The notes under the pieces: generated by a model
Seen by the model: only the letters and a program-made list of their open reading frames with translations
The model's database searches: none
Told to the model about the DNA's origin: nothing
DNA from: Ramazzottius varieornatus
Lineage: Eukaryota > Tardigrada > Eutardigrada > Parachela > Ramazzottiidae
Assembly: GCA_001949185.1 (NCBI GenBank)
Contig: BDGG01000001.1
Coordinates: 859,153 to 923,152, forward strand
DNA: 64,000 bases
Reading direction: 5' to 3'
Made by a program: the position numbers and the translations under genes
In this document: piece by piece, positions 11,374 through 23,945 of the stretch
How the letters are laid out: every line of letters begins with the position of its first letter
How positions within the stretch are numbered: position 1 is the first letter of the stretch

Positions 11374-14300
11374 TTACGCAAGGGCAGTTTCAACTAGTGA
11401 CTGTTTGATTAATTCTCCAAAGTCCAAGTCTTCAACGTCGTGTGTGCGGTCCGACACGGAAGAGTCCCGACTGGAAGCTTCTGACGAGGGACTGGAGTCT
11501 GAGTAGTGGCCATCGGCAGCTAGCTGAGGATAGGGCAGAGCTGCGGCAGGGCAGGCAAAGTCTCCGTTATGCTGAGAATACTCGTGAGGTGGCGAGATCA
11601 TGTGCTGGCTATAAGCTGCTTCCGGGTAGCCACACTGATATCCATAGGGCATGCATCCCTCCACCGGTCCATTCGTGGCAATTTCCGGTACCGAACTACA
11701 ACACACAAAGGTTAACATCAGGTTTCCCTCGTGGCTGTTTGATTGGCGTCATGCCGGGTACCCTCAATAACTTTTTCTCGTACCTCAAATCATGCTCAGA
11801 ATAACTTGGCTGGTGCAGGTTGTAGTAGTGGTAGTTGGGCTGCGACATCGTCCTCGTTGTGGAGAAGCTTTCGATGGACATGGACATGTTGGTCGACTGC
11901 AAGTGATAGCTGCCGGAAGTCGTGACGGAGGATCGTTCCACGGAATACTCGCACTGCAAACCATATATAACGCTGACAAAAAAGTGCGCAGTCAATGTTT
12001 CAGTAAGGCGCGTCGACCCAGTGAAGCCGATAAGCGTACCTGCGTCGAAGGAAGCTGTCCATAGGTGTCGCTTCCGTAATGCCGCGTACCGTCCTGAGTA
12101 TCGTAGTTTAAGGCCGGTTGCGAGTAGGACTGTTGCATAAAGTGGCCATTGGTTGTCGCTGCCATACCCTGGTTGGTGACCCGTTCGGTCGTGATGGAAC
12201 ACTCGGATGAGGTTGTGGTGCTGCTGCTGCTGGCCATCCGGGATACTGTGTTGAGGTAGTGCGTCTTGACTCGCGCCGGGTTGAATTCCACCCGTCCGCT
12301 TTCGTTGCCGCATCCTTCTTTCGTACATCCACATGGATACGAGTATCGATCCACCTACCAGACAAAAAACGTGCAGAACGGAATTGGACAACTGTGAACC
12401 ACACAAGTATCTTATGTAGGTGGCGCTCCTGTGCTAGGCTGTCTTGTAAGCGATAATAGCGTCTGCTGATTCCTGCAAATAATTTTGTGCGACGTTTGAT
12501 GTCAACGGGACAATTAAATTCCCATGCCACCATGCTGCTCCCATTCACAGCTCTCTCACGGGATTCTGTTCGTAGCCGTATGCCTTACACAAAGGAACAG
12601 AAAGGAAGCAGCTCATGCTTAAGCGCATCCCAACACCCATTATGCGATAGCTTTCCCGCTCTGGATGATGGAGAAGAAACCCCCATCGATTGTGCAAGAG
12701 GCAAAACAGCGATTACAGGCAAAGCCGCTCCGAACGTCGCGTTGACCAACTCACACAGTCATCAAGTGCATGCTTAGCCTTACTGTTGGCTGTCAGCGTC
12801 ATTTATCGATTCACTGCCGGTAAAACCCATGTTATGCCCTGTCGACATCAGAAGAGCATCGACAAGTAGGGCCATTGTGTGGATGGACTTTCCCGTTGAA
12901 CTGCATCAACTCACAATCCGCCGTCAAACAGCCCCCGAAAAGTATCCCATAATTCAATCATTCTGGGACACACAAAACGCCTCGATAGTCATCGTAATGT
13001 GTGTATTAACCTTCCCAAAGCCGGTAACCGCGCGACAAAGCTTCTGAAATGAAGCCTGACGACTTGCAAATACATGAGATTCTCGCCCCTATCATATTTA
13101 ACAATCTTCAAAAACTTTGACAATGAAAATATAGCTTTCTCTATCTCGTTGTCAAGACTCTTCGCACTGCGGTCTAATTGAAAGCCTGACAAAATGATTT
13201 CGGAATGCAGTTCATAAAGTAAATTATTGACACTGTAATGACAATTATCATACGATGGCTGATTAAGGCCAATTATCCTCATTGAAACATGTGTTCCAAT
13301 TTGACCCTTAATAAAGATACTATGAAGGTAGAATGAGGTCTTCGGACGGTCGCAGCTCAGTAGCGTCTTGCATTAATGTATTCTCTCAACGATTATCTTC
13401 ATTTTTTAAGATCGCCGACAGTGCCGCTCAACCGGTGAAATCAGCACCTTTTTGACCTTTTGGTTACCAAAACTGTTACGAAATTAGTTCAATAATACAC
13501 TGCGGTATTTGTGGTAAATCTTTGCTTTTCTGGAGAACCGACTCTGGGTGGATGAAAATTGCTGGGAGGAATGCGAGGCGATTTGCCACGTTTAGACTAT
13601 CAGATAAGAGCTCTGTTACTGAGCCGGCTTGCAGCAGATGTTCGGTGTAAAAGGCTGACGAGTGCGGAATTACAAATCAATATCTTCCGTCCGTAGATTT
13701 ACACCAAACTCTGGCGCTGTTGCCTCTCCAGTAGGCAGGGCATAAGGAGATAGGCAGTCTTCAGAAACATCATCGACGGCCTTTTTTTCTGCCTTCCTGC
13801 CTCCCTTCCAGCCCGGCTTTGTCCTCTCGGAGCCGGTTAACAAGCTGTGCCGATCGGCCTAAACAGGGCCACTTTCCCTGCATATAGCCGCCATGCCAGC
13901 TTTGCAATTTAACCATCATAAAGTGGAGGCGATGCATTGCGAAGCAGTGTGATGCGCTTCACGATGGAAAGAGAGGGTGTCCTGACCCTAAAATAACCGC
14001 CACTGTGCCGCCACGCGTGCCATCTCCGCAACATAAACACGTGTAGCAAAACGTCCTAATATCCCTTTCCGGTCCCCCTCTCCCACCAGACTCGGTTGGC
14101 AACAAAGAGAAAAAGATAGATAAATGTGACGGGGCCTTTTATACCTTCATAATGGGTTCGCCAAGATACACGGAAGGTTTGTCGAATTTTTCTATAAAAT
14201 TTCCGCGGGTGTTACTGTTGGAAATAGACTGAATAAGTTGGACACCGTACAGGTCGTGCTCCGACATGGTTGGTTTCATGCGCTTGCAGGATGGGAAAAG

Positions 14301-17300
14301 CGACTATTGAATGATGCCGTACTTGTAAGATGGTACTTACTTGGCACTTGATCTTGTTTATGCTGCAACTACACTCATCCGGATTGCACACTGTTTGACA
14401 CTGGCATCCACAAGCTACAAAGATGACCACCATTAGTCTATAACATACCGATATGCGAATTACGATATTCAGGTTACCATGATCGGTGATCTATTTACCA
14501 AGACCAACCAAGTTAGATACAGTTGGGCTGGCATTTACCTTCTCGAGAGACGCGAATAAACTGGCAGTCTTGCCGTTCGCTATTGTCCACTTGGCATCCG
14601 GCTTCCCTCAACAGGCTTCTCCGTTGACGGATAGAGATGGAAACCGGAAAGGAAATTCCCTCTTCGTACTCTTCTTCCAGCTCTTCCTCAGATTCCCCTT
14701 CATCTTCCCCTTCCTCCTCTCCCGAGACCTCTTCGTCCTCCTCTCCTTCGTCCACGTCCTCGTCGGAATGTTCTTCTTCCAAAACTATTTGCTGTTGCTG
14801 CTGCTGCTGTTGTTGAATATACTGCATCCTTCTCGAACGGCATTCTTGCTCGTGCTGCGTCAGCGTAACGTTCCTCATTTCCGAATGCTCTCTTTTCATC
14901 CCTGAAATGCTTTTTATTATATTTCCATCACACGCCTCAATACTTTCTTTTTAGAAGACAAAACCGCGAAGAGCTCGTCAGGGTATTATAGCCATGTATT
15001 ACACTCACCCAGTGTTACACCGCCGGCACTGGGCACGCAAGTGAAGCCTTGCTGACGGGGAAAGAGATAGACCGTGACGTCAGACCAGCGTACAGATTTC
15101 TTCCGTTTGGGTTCGTTGAGTGGGTGGCCGCTTAGGGCTTCCGTAGTGGCGCAGGCTGTAAAGAGCGGAAAGCCGATGGTTACATAAATTATCATTGTTG
15201 GCTGAACAAGGCGGGAAATTAGTGTCTTTATATTGGCTAATAAGAACCGTGTCACTAATAGAGCCGATTACATTCCGGTTAGTGGCACTCTGGCCACCAC
15301 CACAAACGCCGCTATCATATGGCTTTCTCCCCACTGTCACCATACGCTTCTCAATGATTAGTTACCCACTAGTAATCTTGCCCCCACTTTTGCCACTTGA
15401 CACCATCCACAGCGGAAACTTCTCCGGAAAACGCGTTCTTCCGTCAGGAACTCGGTTTGGCCGTTTCGAAAGGCTCGCTCCTTCAAACAACTGTGAATTT
15501 GTTCTTGATAAATTTGTTGCGTGTAAGTGTTTTTCGGGAGATTGTTTCGGGTTTTATCTCTGTGTTACCAACCAGTATGTTTTTCTTATTGTTTGATCTT
15601 GAGAAATGCTGGTGTGAAATCATGAGGCAATAAACAAGCGGACAGTAATTTGAGTAAGGTAAAAACCCCATGTATGGTTCATGTAATGTAACGAACAGCA
15701 AAGAAGTGCATGTTATGGTAAAGGCCCATCGCAGCCACTTCGCATGTTTGACATACTCAACGTGTGCTCAGCAGTCACTATTAAACTTTAGTTGTGCTTT
15801 GATTCTCTATCCATCGCTTACAACACCCAATGCGACACTGAAGCCGCTCCATCGCTGTTATGCTACTTTAACTCTGCTGGTGAGCTGTCTTGCTTGTGGT
15901 CGCCTTTCGACGTCGTCCTTAAATGCCTGGCCTCAACAAAAACTCGTTTGCCAGCCATTTTTGTTTAAACAAGCACAACGCGCATTACACGCTGCTTTCT
16001 GATCAGCAGCAATGCGCACTCAAGCTTGTAGAATAACATAAATTTACCTCGTACATACATTGTAAACTTCCTGAACTTTTTTTGCTCCCAGTTTCCCCTT
16101 GTCAATTTTTCTCGAAAAATCGAAAACCTCCAAGGCAGATGAGAAAAATCTTTTTTTTTACTTCGGCTAAATAAGACAGTTTGGTCACCTTCCCAGCCAC
16201 TCGAAATTCTTATAGTCAGTTTGGGCACCTCAGCTAAAAAATATTATGGGAATCAGTGATGAATTCTTGTTGGATTTTGTATCAAGATCCGCATATTGGG
16301 TATATGAAGCACTTTGCCAGCCATCAAGCGCTTGACACGTTCAAGGCCACATGTCTTTAGAGACAGAATAGACTTTGAGCTTTGGCTGAAAGGCAGCTGT
16401 GCTTGGTGGTGTTCCAACTTGTTAGAAGGCTAACAAGTCTCACTCTGCGTTTGGCCACTCTGTGCTCTGTAGGCCGATTATGACAAAATGGTATTAGCCG
16501 GGGAAAAGAAGCTTGTTGGTATACGGAACATTTAAAGGCGTCAGTGATTCATTACCAGTTATGACAACAGGCCGGTATGCGGCCTGACTGCTGACATGTC
16601 AGGCTTGCACAGATTATTCCATTACAGACCATTACACGTCGCGCTTGTTTTCTCTTGCGGGCTCGAAACACTCGCACTTGCCGTGCTCCATTTTGATCTG
16701 GCTTTCGGCTCTTCAGCGACACTCATACAGACACAAACTAACAATTTGTGGTCAAGTTGAGCCTTCGACATCCTAACCAGTTCCGTCTGTCAATAGCGTG
16801 CAACGCCAACACCCACAAAAACGATCCTTGGTGCATAACCCCGAGAAAACTCGACTGTTTTGTTTATCGAAACATTTTCTTTCAATTTCCCAAGAATGTC
16901 TTCATTAATCAAGAATGAAAGTCAGAGGACCATTTTTGAGGCATCAACAAGCTTAAGTCCGCATGATGGATCATTTGAAGAAAAAGATTTATGGCATATG
17001 ACCCGTAAATTCTATCATAGTTTTTCATCGTCATCATACACGCGTCTCATAAGCGTCAGACAGGTTGGATCAGTCTGTGATTGGATAACGTGGAATATAT
17101 GCTTGATCTCTTGCATACAGCTGGCAAAAACAGCGAATTAGTGATGGTTAGCGGCTGATATCAACACCCCTTCATACTGCATTATTGAGGGCACAGACGA
17201 AGAATGTTAAATACCGGCCTAGCCTTCCTCCCCTACCGCCTAGCCTAACTGCTACCGTTATTCATTCAACAGCCACAATTTGATATATCCTCATCTGCCT

Positions 17301-17817
17301 ATTGACATGCTTGTGAGCCACCATACAATGGCGCCCCTTCATCGACACTTCTCTGCTTCAGTCACTACATCCACTGCTAGATTCGACGATGACTTACCCA
17401 CCCATAAAAATTCCTTTGTCATATGAAATGACGATTAACGTCTTATTTCTAACTAAACTCTGAAAATTTAGTCTGTAAAATCAGGTTTAAAATAATTATC
17501 CCATTTTAATTTAACATGAGAAAACCACGGTACAGACGTTTGAGTTGTTGCTCTGATTTTAGAAAAGGAGCGAGTTTCTTTTTATAGCAGTAATTACCGT
17601 TTGATGTGGAGGGATTATCCGCGCCGCTTTCATCTGTTGGCTTGAGTAGCATCTCCCGGCTCTTTTCCGGTGTTGTCAAGGAGGTCTCCGCCGTTTCACT
17701 CCTCTCTGCCTCCTCTGCCCTCCCGCTCTGCGAGGTTAGGACGGAGGGGCTGCATTGCGTCGTCTCCTGAGAGGCTTCCTCGCATTGCAACGCATCCTGG
17801 AGCTTCCGTTTAGGCAT
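11374..17817 (-). CDS. CSRNP: Cysteine/serine-rich nuclear protein (CSRNP/AXUD1 family)
   Basis: Seven exons join with perfect phase to 536 residues: 17598-17817, 15009-15155, 14539-14901, 14341-14414, 12040-12354, 11784-11953 and 11374-11695. The conserved CSRNP core spans exons 2-5: [20 protein letters not shown] with [11 protein letters not shown], then the linker ending [15 protein letters not shown], then the cysteine-rich [17 protein letters not shown] and [20 protein letters not shown] with HYLNTV. CSRNPs are nuclear DNA-binding transcription activators; the vertebrate and fly members act in growth control and apoptosis. Exon 3 adds a nine-residue polyglutamine run next to a Glu/Asp-rich stretch of about 45 residues. 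The C-terminal third is Ser/Tyr/Pro-rich with an acidic [11 protein letters not shown] near the end, like an activation domain. Introns 1 (2.4 kb) and 4 (2 kb) are unusually long for this window. Confidence 0.93.
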
Positions 17818-17832
17818 GTCGATGCGATACAC

Positions 17833-20800
17833 GCACGACGCAAGCAGTCAACAGTTCCTCGACAAAGACCGACAGAGTCAAGAGACAGGCTTCGTTGCAA
17901 TGTTGTTCAGATTGACGGGAGATCACGCCTGGATGCTGGCGCACACAGAGTGCCCCAGTGGAAAGAGCGACGAGACCCAGCTTTGCTCTCCGATAAGACT
18001 CAAATGGGAGCAGTTATCGGATCGACAAGTGAGCTAGGCTATAGGCGGATGGCGTACTCCGGCTACAAACAAACAAAGCGTCAAAACACGATAATACAGT
18101 GGCCAATGGTACATTGTAGCGATAATAGTGTTGGAGCAAGCGCCAGCGGTCCTTGACATTCTGCAGCTGCTGGTGAGCCTATCTAGCCTCCTTGCCTCGC
18201 TGCTGGGCTGCAACTTTGTGCCTCTGAAAGATTTATGCGGCTTTTAATGTGGACAGACTGTGGGTTAAAGTGATTGAGAGAAACACAGATAGAGACACAA
18301 GGAATCTAGCCTCTCTTCACTCTTACACTAAAATGGTGGATCACAGCACTAGCAGCCATAGCTCAAACTTGAACTGGCGCGTCAAGCAAAGCTGCTCTGC
18401 TTCAAAGGCGCAAACCACACGCCACACATTGGGCCAAAGGAAAAATCGTCTTTGACGGCTATCGGAGCCTGAGACATACTTAAGTATAACATAACAGACA
18501 TGCACAATCAGGATCCGATGGTGTTGGGCTGTTTGAGAAAAATGATGTATAGGCTGATATGTGTTACATAGTTGAGCGGCAAGGACCAGCACCAGTGACG
18601 TTTTGTACCATGGCTTAAGCTGTTTCACACTGTGCGCAACAAATTAAGTTTAAAAAGGCGGCCAACCCTGTAATATTTGGAGTTATGCACGATATTCAAA
18701 ACCCTTCCCACTAGAAGACTCAGCACGAGTCTTCTGGTGAGAAGCCAACATGTTATTCTCACACATGATACAAATTTCCCTGTTTCAATTCCAGCCACTT
18801 TTAGCCAGAGGAAATTAAACTCGTACAATCGACCAGCTCGTTATCGGTTCTTCCAATAGCACAACTCGCGTTGAGTAGGATGAAGAAAAACTAGTAAACG
18901 AGCCCGTTTCTTCATGAGAAAAAACGTGAACATACCTGAGGTTGAAGTGCAGTGATCAATTGGGCATTTGCGTCAGTTGACATGGGGGACGAAATCAGAT
19001 CAGATCAGGAAGTGTGGAGATGGCCACTGTGACGGGAGAGGGCGAATACTGTATATATTTGTAGCGTTTCAGCCCTTTGACTGGGACTAATTTGCAAGCC
19101 GTCAATTCTCCTCTATCTTCCCGTTGGCTTCCGTCACTGATGGGCATTAAACACCGAACATGAGCTTGGCTGCAAGTTAAGGCTGGAAGTTGGGCTGTCC
19201 CGGTGTACACATACAATCGACTGCGATAATGCTCATCAATGTTGATTAGATCAATATACTCTCAGCCCTCCCCTGACTCAACTGACTGCTGCTATACACG
19301 CTATTCGACTCCACCACTTTCACCCCCACTATACCATCTACCCGGTACCGTACGGCGTGCACGCTGTCGACGGAGGGGATATAATATATAGAAACACTTT
19401 AGCCTAGCTCTGTACTGCGCCGCGCTGGCTGTTAGAAACGAATAAAGCGAATAAAGTGAACCAACTGGTTATGTATGGCCTCCTTCCTATCGTTCTCTAT
19501 CGTATCTCTCGCAAACTCCAACAGCAACAGCATGTTTTGTAAAGACATGGGGAAAAACATACACTCTGATGTATGCGGTAGCCCAAACTCTCTCTCTCTC
19601 TCTCGATCTCTCTTGATCTCTCTCTTTCTCGACGAGACGACGTCACTGCGACCAATCATTCAACATCTCCGTGCAATTCGGCAAACGGGCTTCCTGCACG
19701 AAATCCGTCGACGAGGTTTTTCGCCACGAAATTTCAGATTTTCCTCCTGTCACGTTGCCTAGAAAAGCCGCAAATTCTGCGTAGGCTCATACGGAACAGT
19801 TTTCTTTCGCCTTGTGCTGAACGAAGAACTTTGAACGAAGAAGCGCTGACGTCTGCTGATACAAGAAGGTTTGACTGTGCCTGTACGCTGTGTGTGTGCG
19901 TGTGTGTATGGAGGCATTAGCGTATTGAATTGCAACTTGCGAACAATCCGTCGGTATGATTTGCGAGGAAACGGGCCAGTTTTCTTGGCTCTCTGACACT
20001 CTATACCCGCCGGTCGGGCCTCTCTGGCTATCACCAAGCATCTCAGTTCTAACTTGAGCTTTAATACGATCATCATGGCAAAGTAGTCACTGTGCGCTCG
20101 TTGGCTTCGCCACTTGAACTCGTTGTCACACCTGCAAAGCCCCGCGATGAGAAGCCAAAACGCGCAAATCCGTGATGCCTTCTGACAGAAAGCCGACAAG
20201 CAATCTTCACACACAACAATCGAACCGTCTTTTCCTGATGGAAAAAAAGATACTTTGACACATTTTGATCGATGATTTCATCTCAATCATACTTTCTCCA
20301 ACAGGCCAAAATTCAATTTTTGGCATAGTGTAAACAGGCGTGGTCAAATAACATATGCCTGTCTTTCATGAAGTTTGCGGTTACGGCAAGTTATACAAAA
20401 CCGGTCTATTGTTTCAGGGCATACCTATCATAATTCATTTGAAGTTGAGTGTCTGCAGCGTTTTTGCCGCCTGGTGACTACAGTCTATGGCGAAAATTTA
20501 TCGCTGGTTGTACTCAAGTCCAACTATCAAGTCCAACTTGTGACAGTACATCTGCCGGGCTTGTCAGACTTTCAGCCACCGCTAAGCCTCACTCCTTCGA
20601 ATACCGGGACAGTATGGCCTACTCAACAACAAACACGGCAAACAATTCACAGCTCAAGCTGGCCTCACTTCCGCCCGCAGCCGCCCCTTTTTTATCAGCT
20701 TATCCCGGCAGATGTGTCAGCTATATTTAGCCCACGCTGCATCTTTGTTATCAACTCAATGAGATTCTCCATATGAGACACTGCCGCTAAATAAAGCAGC

Positions 20801-21683
20801 GTATCACGCGATCAAAATCCTTAGCTTGCCGCACCGCAGAATTAATTCGAAATGAATATGATATATGTGACATGCTTTCGGTGCGGTAGAGTAAAGACGA
20901 AGAAAAAAAAAGACAAGTGGAGTGACGGCTTTAGTGGGTCTTCGGACGCGTGTAGCATTTACGCATGTGTGGCAGTGGTGATGTAGCATAGGCAGGGGTA
21001 TAATCGTCCATAAGTTGTGGTGCTGATTGAGCGCATCTGTGAGTATGCTTGACGTCAAGGCATCCGATGGGAAAAGATGGCACTCAAGGCATGCGGGATG
21101 TACAGTGTACTACAGCCTGCAATAATAATACTCGCTCGCTCGATAACCGATCCGCTGGCGACCTGGGCGGAAGTTGAAAGTGGAGTAATGCCGCACCCAT
21201 GACAGTGCCGCCGTCTGGTGCGGGGACCGCGCAACTTGCCCATGCGGTTCAGTGTTTACAGCTCAACTGTGGGTGCAGAACAGCTGATCAGTTCATCTTG
21301 GTATAGACTTCCGTCTTCTGCTACATTCCCTTCCGGGCGTTCTTTTGGACTTTCCTTTCCAGACATCTTTTGCCTCTTGTGTCCTACTGTATCATCCCGT
21401 ATGCGCTACACTTCTTTCTTCCTGGCTGAAGGAGAGCAATCGTTCCTTTGTGCTGTTCCTTCCCCCATGAAAATGTACATACGTATTAATATCTCGTCCT
21501 GGATGAGTAAGACAGCATGTAAGAAGTTGCATTGCAATGCTCACGAAAGCTGATGTTGGTCAGAACCGTAGCTTCATCCGCAATCTTCCTATTGCTCATT
21601 GCAGGAATCGATTGTGGACTGGCTTAATATGCGCTTCACTTTGACGAATCCGTTACCTAATTCCAGCCGACTGGTCAACAAGA
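17833..21683. other. Long intergenic region, no recognised gene
   Basis: ORFs up to 151 codons occur on both strands but none shows a known motif or usable splice structure. A CT-rich simple repeat (ctctctctctctctcgatctc) lies at about 19588-19632, and a gtgtgtgtgcgtgtgtgt run lies near 19890. The region upstream of 17833 probably includes the CSRNP promoter (inference from position). Confidence 0.5.
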
Positions 21684-22433
21684 ATGACTAGTCCACCCAT
21701 ATACCTACACGACGTGGCCGAATTTCTTCGTCACGAGCTATCCGTGGAACGATTCACCAAAGCCGAACAAGGAGGCATCCATCGCCGATCAATGCGGTCA
21801 ATACGGCGGATCGGACTGGCCCTCGAGCCCTTCCCCGGCATCGGCGACTGGGTCCGTCAGGAACAGCTGGACGTCCTCTGGCTACACCGACATTGGCAGC
21901 TGGACATGAAGAGCCTGCCAGCAGATGTCGGCCTCATATGCCACCACCTGCCCTTCGACGAAGCCTTGACCATCGGTTACAACGCACACTTGGCGAAGGC
22001 ACTGAAAGACGCCGCTCCGCTGGAACCATTGGGGTACAAAGAGGATGACCGGGATAAGTCGTTACCTCCACGCCCCATCGGCATGATCTTCGATGTCGAG
22101 CAGTTGGACTATTCCGCGTACTTGACCTTTATCACAGCGATGTTTAAAGGATACGAGCGACTGGATGCCGGCAAGAGTACGACCATCTCGCGTCTTGCTG
22201 TGGTGGGCGCCATGACGGACGTTCTTGTTCGTCAAGCTGCTCAACGCGGTGCGCAATTGTACCTGACAGGCGCCTATCGCAAGGCGGGTGAGCTAGCGGT
22301 TAAGGAAACGGGGATTGCTGTGATTGCTGTAGGTCATCTTCGTTGCGAAGTATGGGGTCTGTACGCGCTGGCCAAGATGTTGGAAGAAAGATGGCCGACC
22401 ATCGAATGCGTCGTCCGTGAACCTACTTCCTAG
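21684..22433 (+). CDS. NIF3-like (DUF34) metal-binding protein, intronless, bacterial-type
   Basis: A single uninterrupted ORF of 249 codons starting at an ATG in agaatgact. NIF3-family proteins form toroidal hexamers with a dinuclear metal site; their enzymatic role is debated (GTP cyclohydrolase-like and repair roles have been proposed). The visible family features are RIGLALEPFPGIGDWV, LWLHRHWQLD, the first metal motif CHHLPFDEALTIGYN, the middle RPIGMI, RLAVVGAMTDVLVRQAA with GAQLYLTGAYR, and the second metal motif VGHLRCEVWGL (His and Glu). The layout with LALEP and LWLHR matches a short bacterial branch, not the roughly 370-residue animal NIF3L1. The ORF is visibly G+C-richer than its flanks and has no intron, while nearly all other genes here do. 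Horizontal acquisition is the likely explanation (inference). Confidence 0.75.
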   Translation: MTSPPIYLHDVAEFLRHELSVERFTKAEQGGIHRRSMRSIRRIGLALEPFPGIGDWVRQEQLDVLWLHRHWQLDMKSLPADVGLICHHLPFDEALTIGYNAHLAKALKDAAPLEPLGYKEDDRDKSLPPRPIGMIFDVEQLDYSAYLTFITAMFKGYERLDAGKSTTISRLAVVGAMTDVLVRQAAQRGAQLYLTGAYRKAGELAVKETGIAVIAVGHLRCEVWGLYALAKMLEERWPTIECVVREPTS

Positions 22434-23316
22434 AGGGCATCTTCGACCGTGTTGGAATTAATCGCGGGACCAAATGACATGTGAAGACAGTATTCTAGTT
22501 AGCGATGCGACCCTTGGTAGTTTCATCCGTCGACGAAAATTTCGTGAAGCTAGTGACTTAGTGCTTTTATGTAACAAATACTCTGTACTTAGCTTTCTGA
22601 TCGGAGTGGGATATTGTGGGACTGATTCTGCTGAGTCTCAACCACACGTGTACCATCTCTACATGAAGAAACGAATTGAGGACCACTCATGTTAAAGATG
22701 TACCCTGTTCAAGCTTTGGATCGTATAAAATCGAATCACGTAATGTGTTGGAATAACGCAACAAGCTCATGGGTACTCGCACATCTAGTGGTGTCGGCAC
22801 CAAGTACCTGCAGTCATCAAGTAGCGCGAACTTCATGATCAAGTTCAAAACCCGTCAAGAGCTCGCACCTGGCGCATAATGGCAATGTGAAGGTTGAGCA
22901 CTCTGACAAGTGCAAAATATGGCGTGATATCAATTACCAAGCAAAAAAAACACGATGGTGCCACCGGCTGCAGCAAGAACAGTTTAACCGTGCAAAAAAG
23001 TCTTTTCTTACAGAATGTTTTATACCTTCCGGGCATTTGTCACTTCCGGCTTGTTTCACCTGTTTTCCGTAGAAAATGCACAGAGATGAAAACTTTGGTA
23101 ACTTATCAACAGTTTTCTCTCCTGTAAAGTATGCGACGTTTCATTCCTCCATGAAAACTAGAAAAAGTTATTTCATCATACTTGGAGAGTGTAAATAAGA
23201 TCTGATTCTTGGATACTCCGTGCAAAGCGGCTGGTTAATTGTCTTGTTCAGGAAGCTCTGCTGAAGGAATCTTCGACAGTCTCAGTTATCTACCTTCATA
23301 TATTGGATGCACGAGA
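22434..23316. other. Intergenic, no recognised gene
   Basis: Short ORFs only (73 codons at most), AT-richer than the NIF3-like gene. The 3' flank has no obvious polyadenylation cluster. Confidence 0.4.
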
Positions 23317-23945
23317 ATGCCTTCGACTTCCCGGAAGCTGAACCAGTTCGGGAATGAAGCCCACGCAGTTGCTGCCTATATTTCTCTCCGACGATCTTTG
23401 CTGGCTGTTGGCGGGATACAAGTAGCTGTGGGAATAGTTCTCCTTATTGCTGGAATAATCTTGGGTAAGAGTTGTCATCACTTCTACTGCTTGATCCTTA
23501 TTCGCCAGCCTACTTTTTGAGCTGAAGTAAAACACTGTATTTATGCTTCACAGGTTTCGGTATTGCCGGATTCGTAACTCTATCTGTTTTGGTTATCCTC
23601 GGTATTCTCGGGCTGGTAGCCGGTTTCATCAGTCAACCGATTGATGCTCCATTCGTGGTAGCTCGGAGGGTTCGTCGCATTAAAATGATAGCGGGAGGAT
23701 ATATGTTTCTGCTGGCTACCGTGTTCCTGGTCGCAGCAGTGACGTTGGGGTGGGAATTTTGGCAGATGGCGCTGGTTAGTCGCGCTAGAATGGAAGACGG
23801 CGGCGTGATCCTCCATTACCCCTTCGCCAACGCAATTTTGGTTGTGGCCTGTGCGGTCACTATGTTGATAACAATTGTACCACTGTGTGCTTTTGGAATG
23901 GATTTCGGCGAGATGTCAAAGCCGAAGATACCTATGGAGCAGTAA
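23317..23945 (+). CDS. Four-transmembrane-segment protein, unidentified
   Basis: Two exons, 23317-23464 and 23554-23945 (phase 1 junction), give 179 residues. Four hydrophobic helices are clear: SLLAVGGIQVAVGIVLLIAG, GFVTLSVLVILGILGLVAGF, YMFLLATVFLVAAVTL and NAILVVACAVTMLITIVPL. The N-terminal 25 residues are polar and cytosol-like; a Lys/Arg-rich loop (RRVRRIKM) separates helices 2 and 3, and a short polar loop with WEFW separates 3 and 4. The arrangement is tetraspan (MARVEL, claudin-like or TMEM type), but no claudin W-GLW-C-C motif is present, so I do not name a family. The upstream ATG-like starts in the same frame are not needed. Confidence 0.65.

Noticed and set aside
19759-20261. Minus ORFs of 60-151 codons
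   Set aside because: Overlapping frames of similar length with no family features and no splice partner; treated as noncoding.
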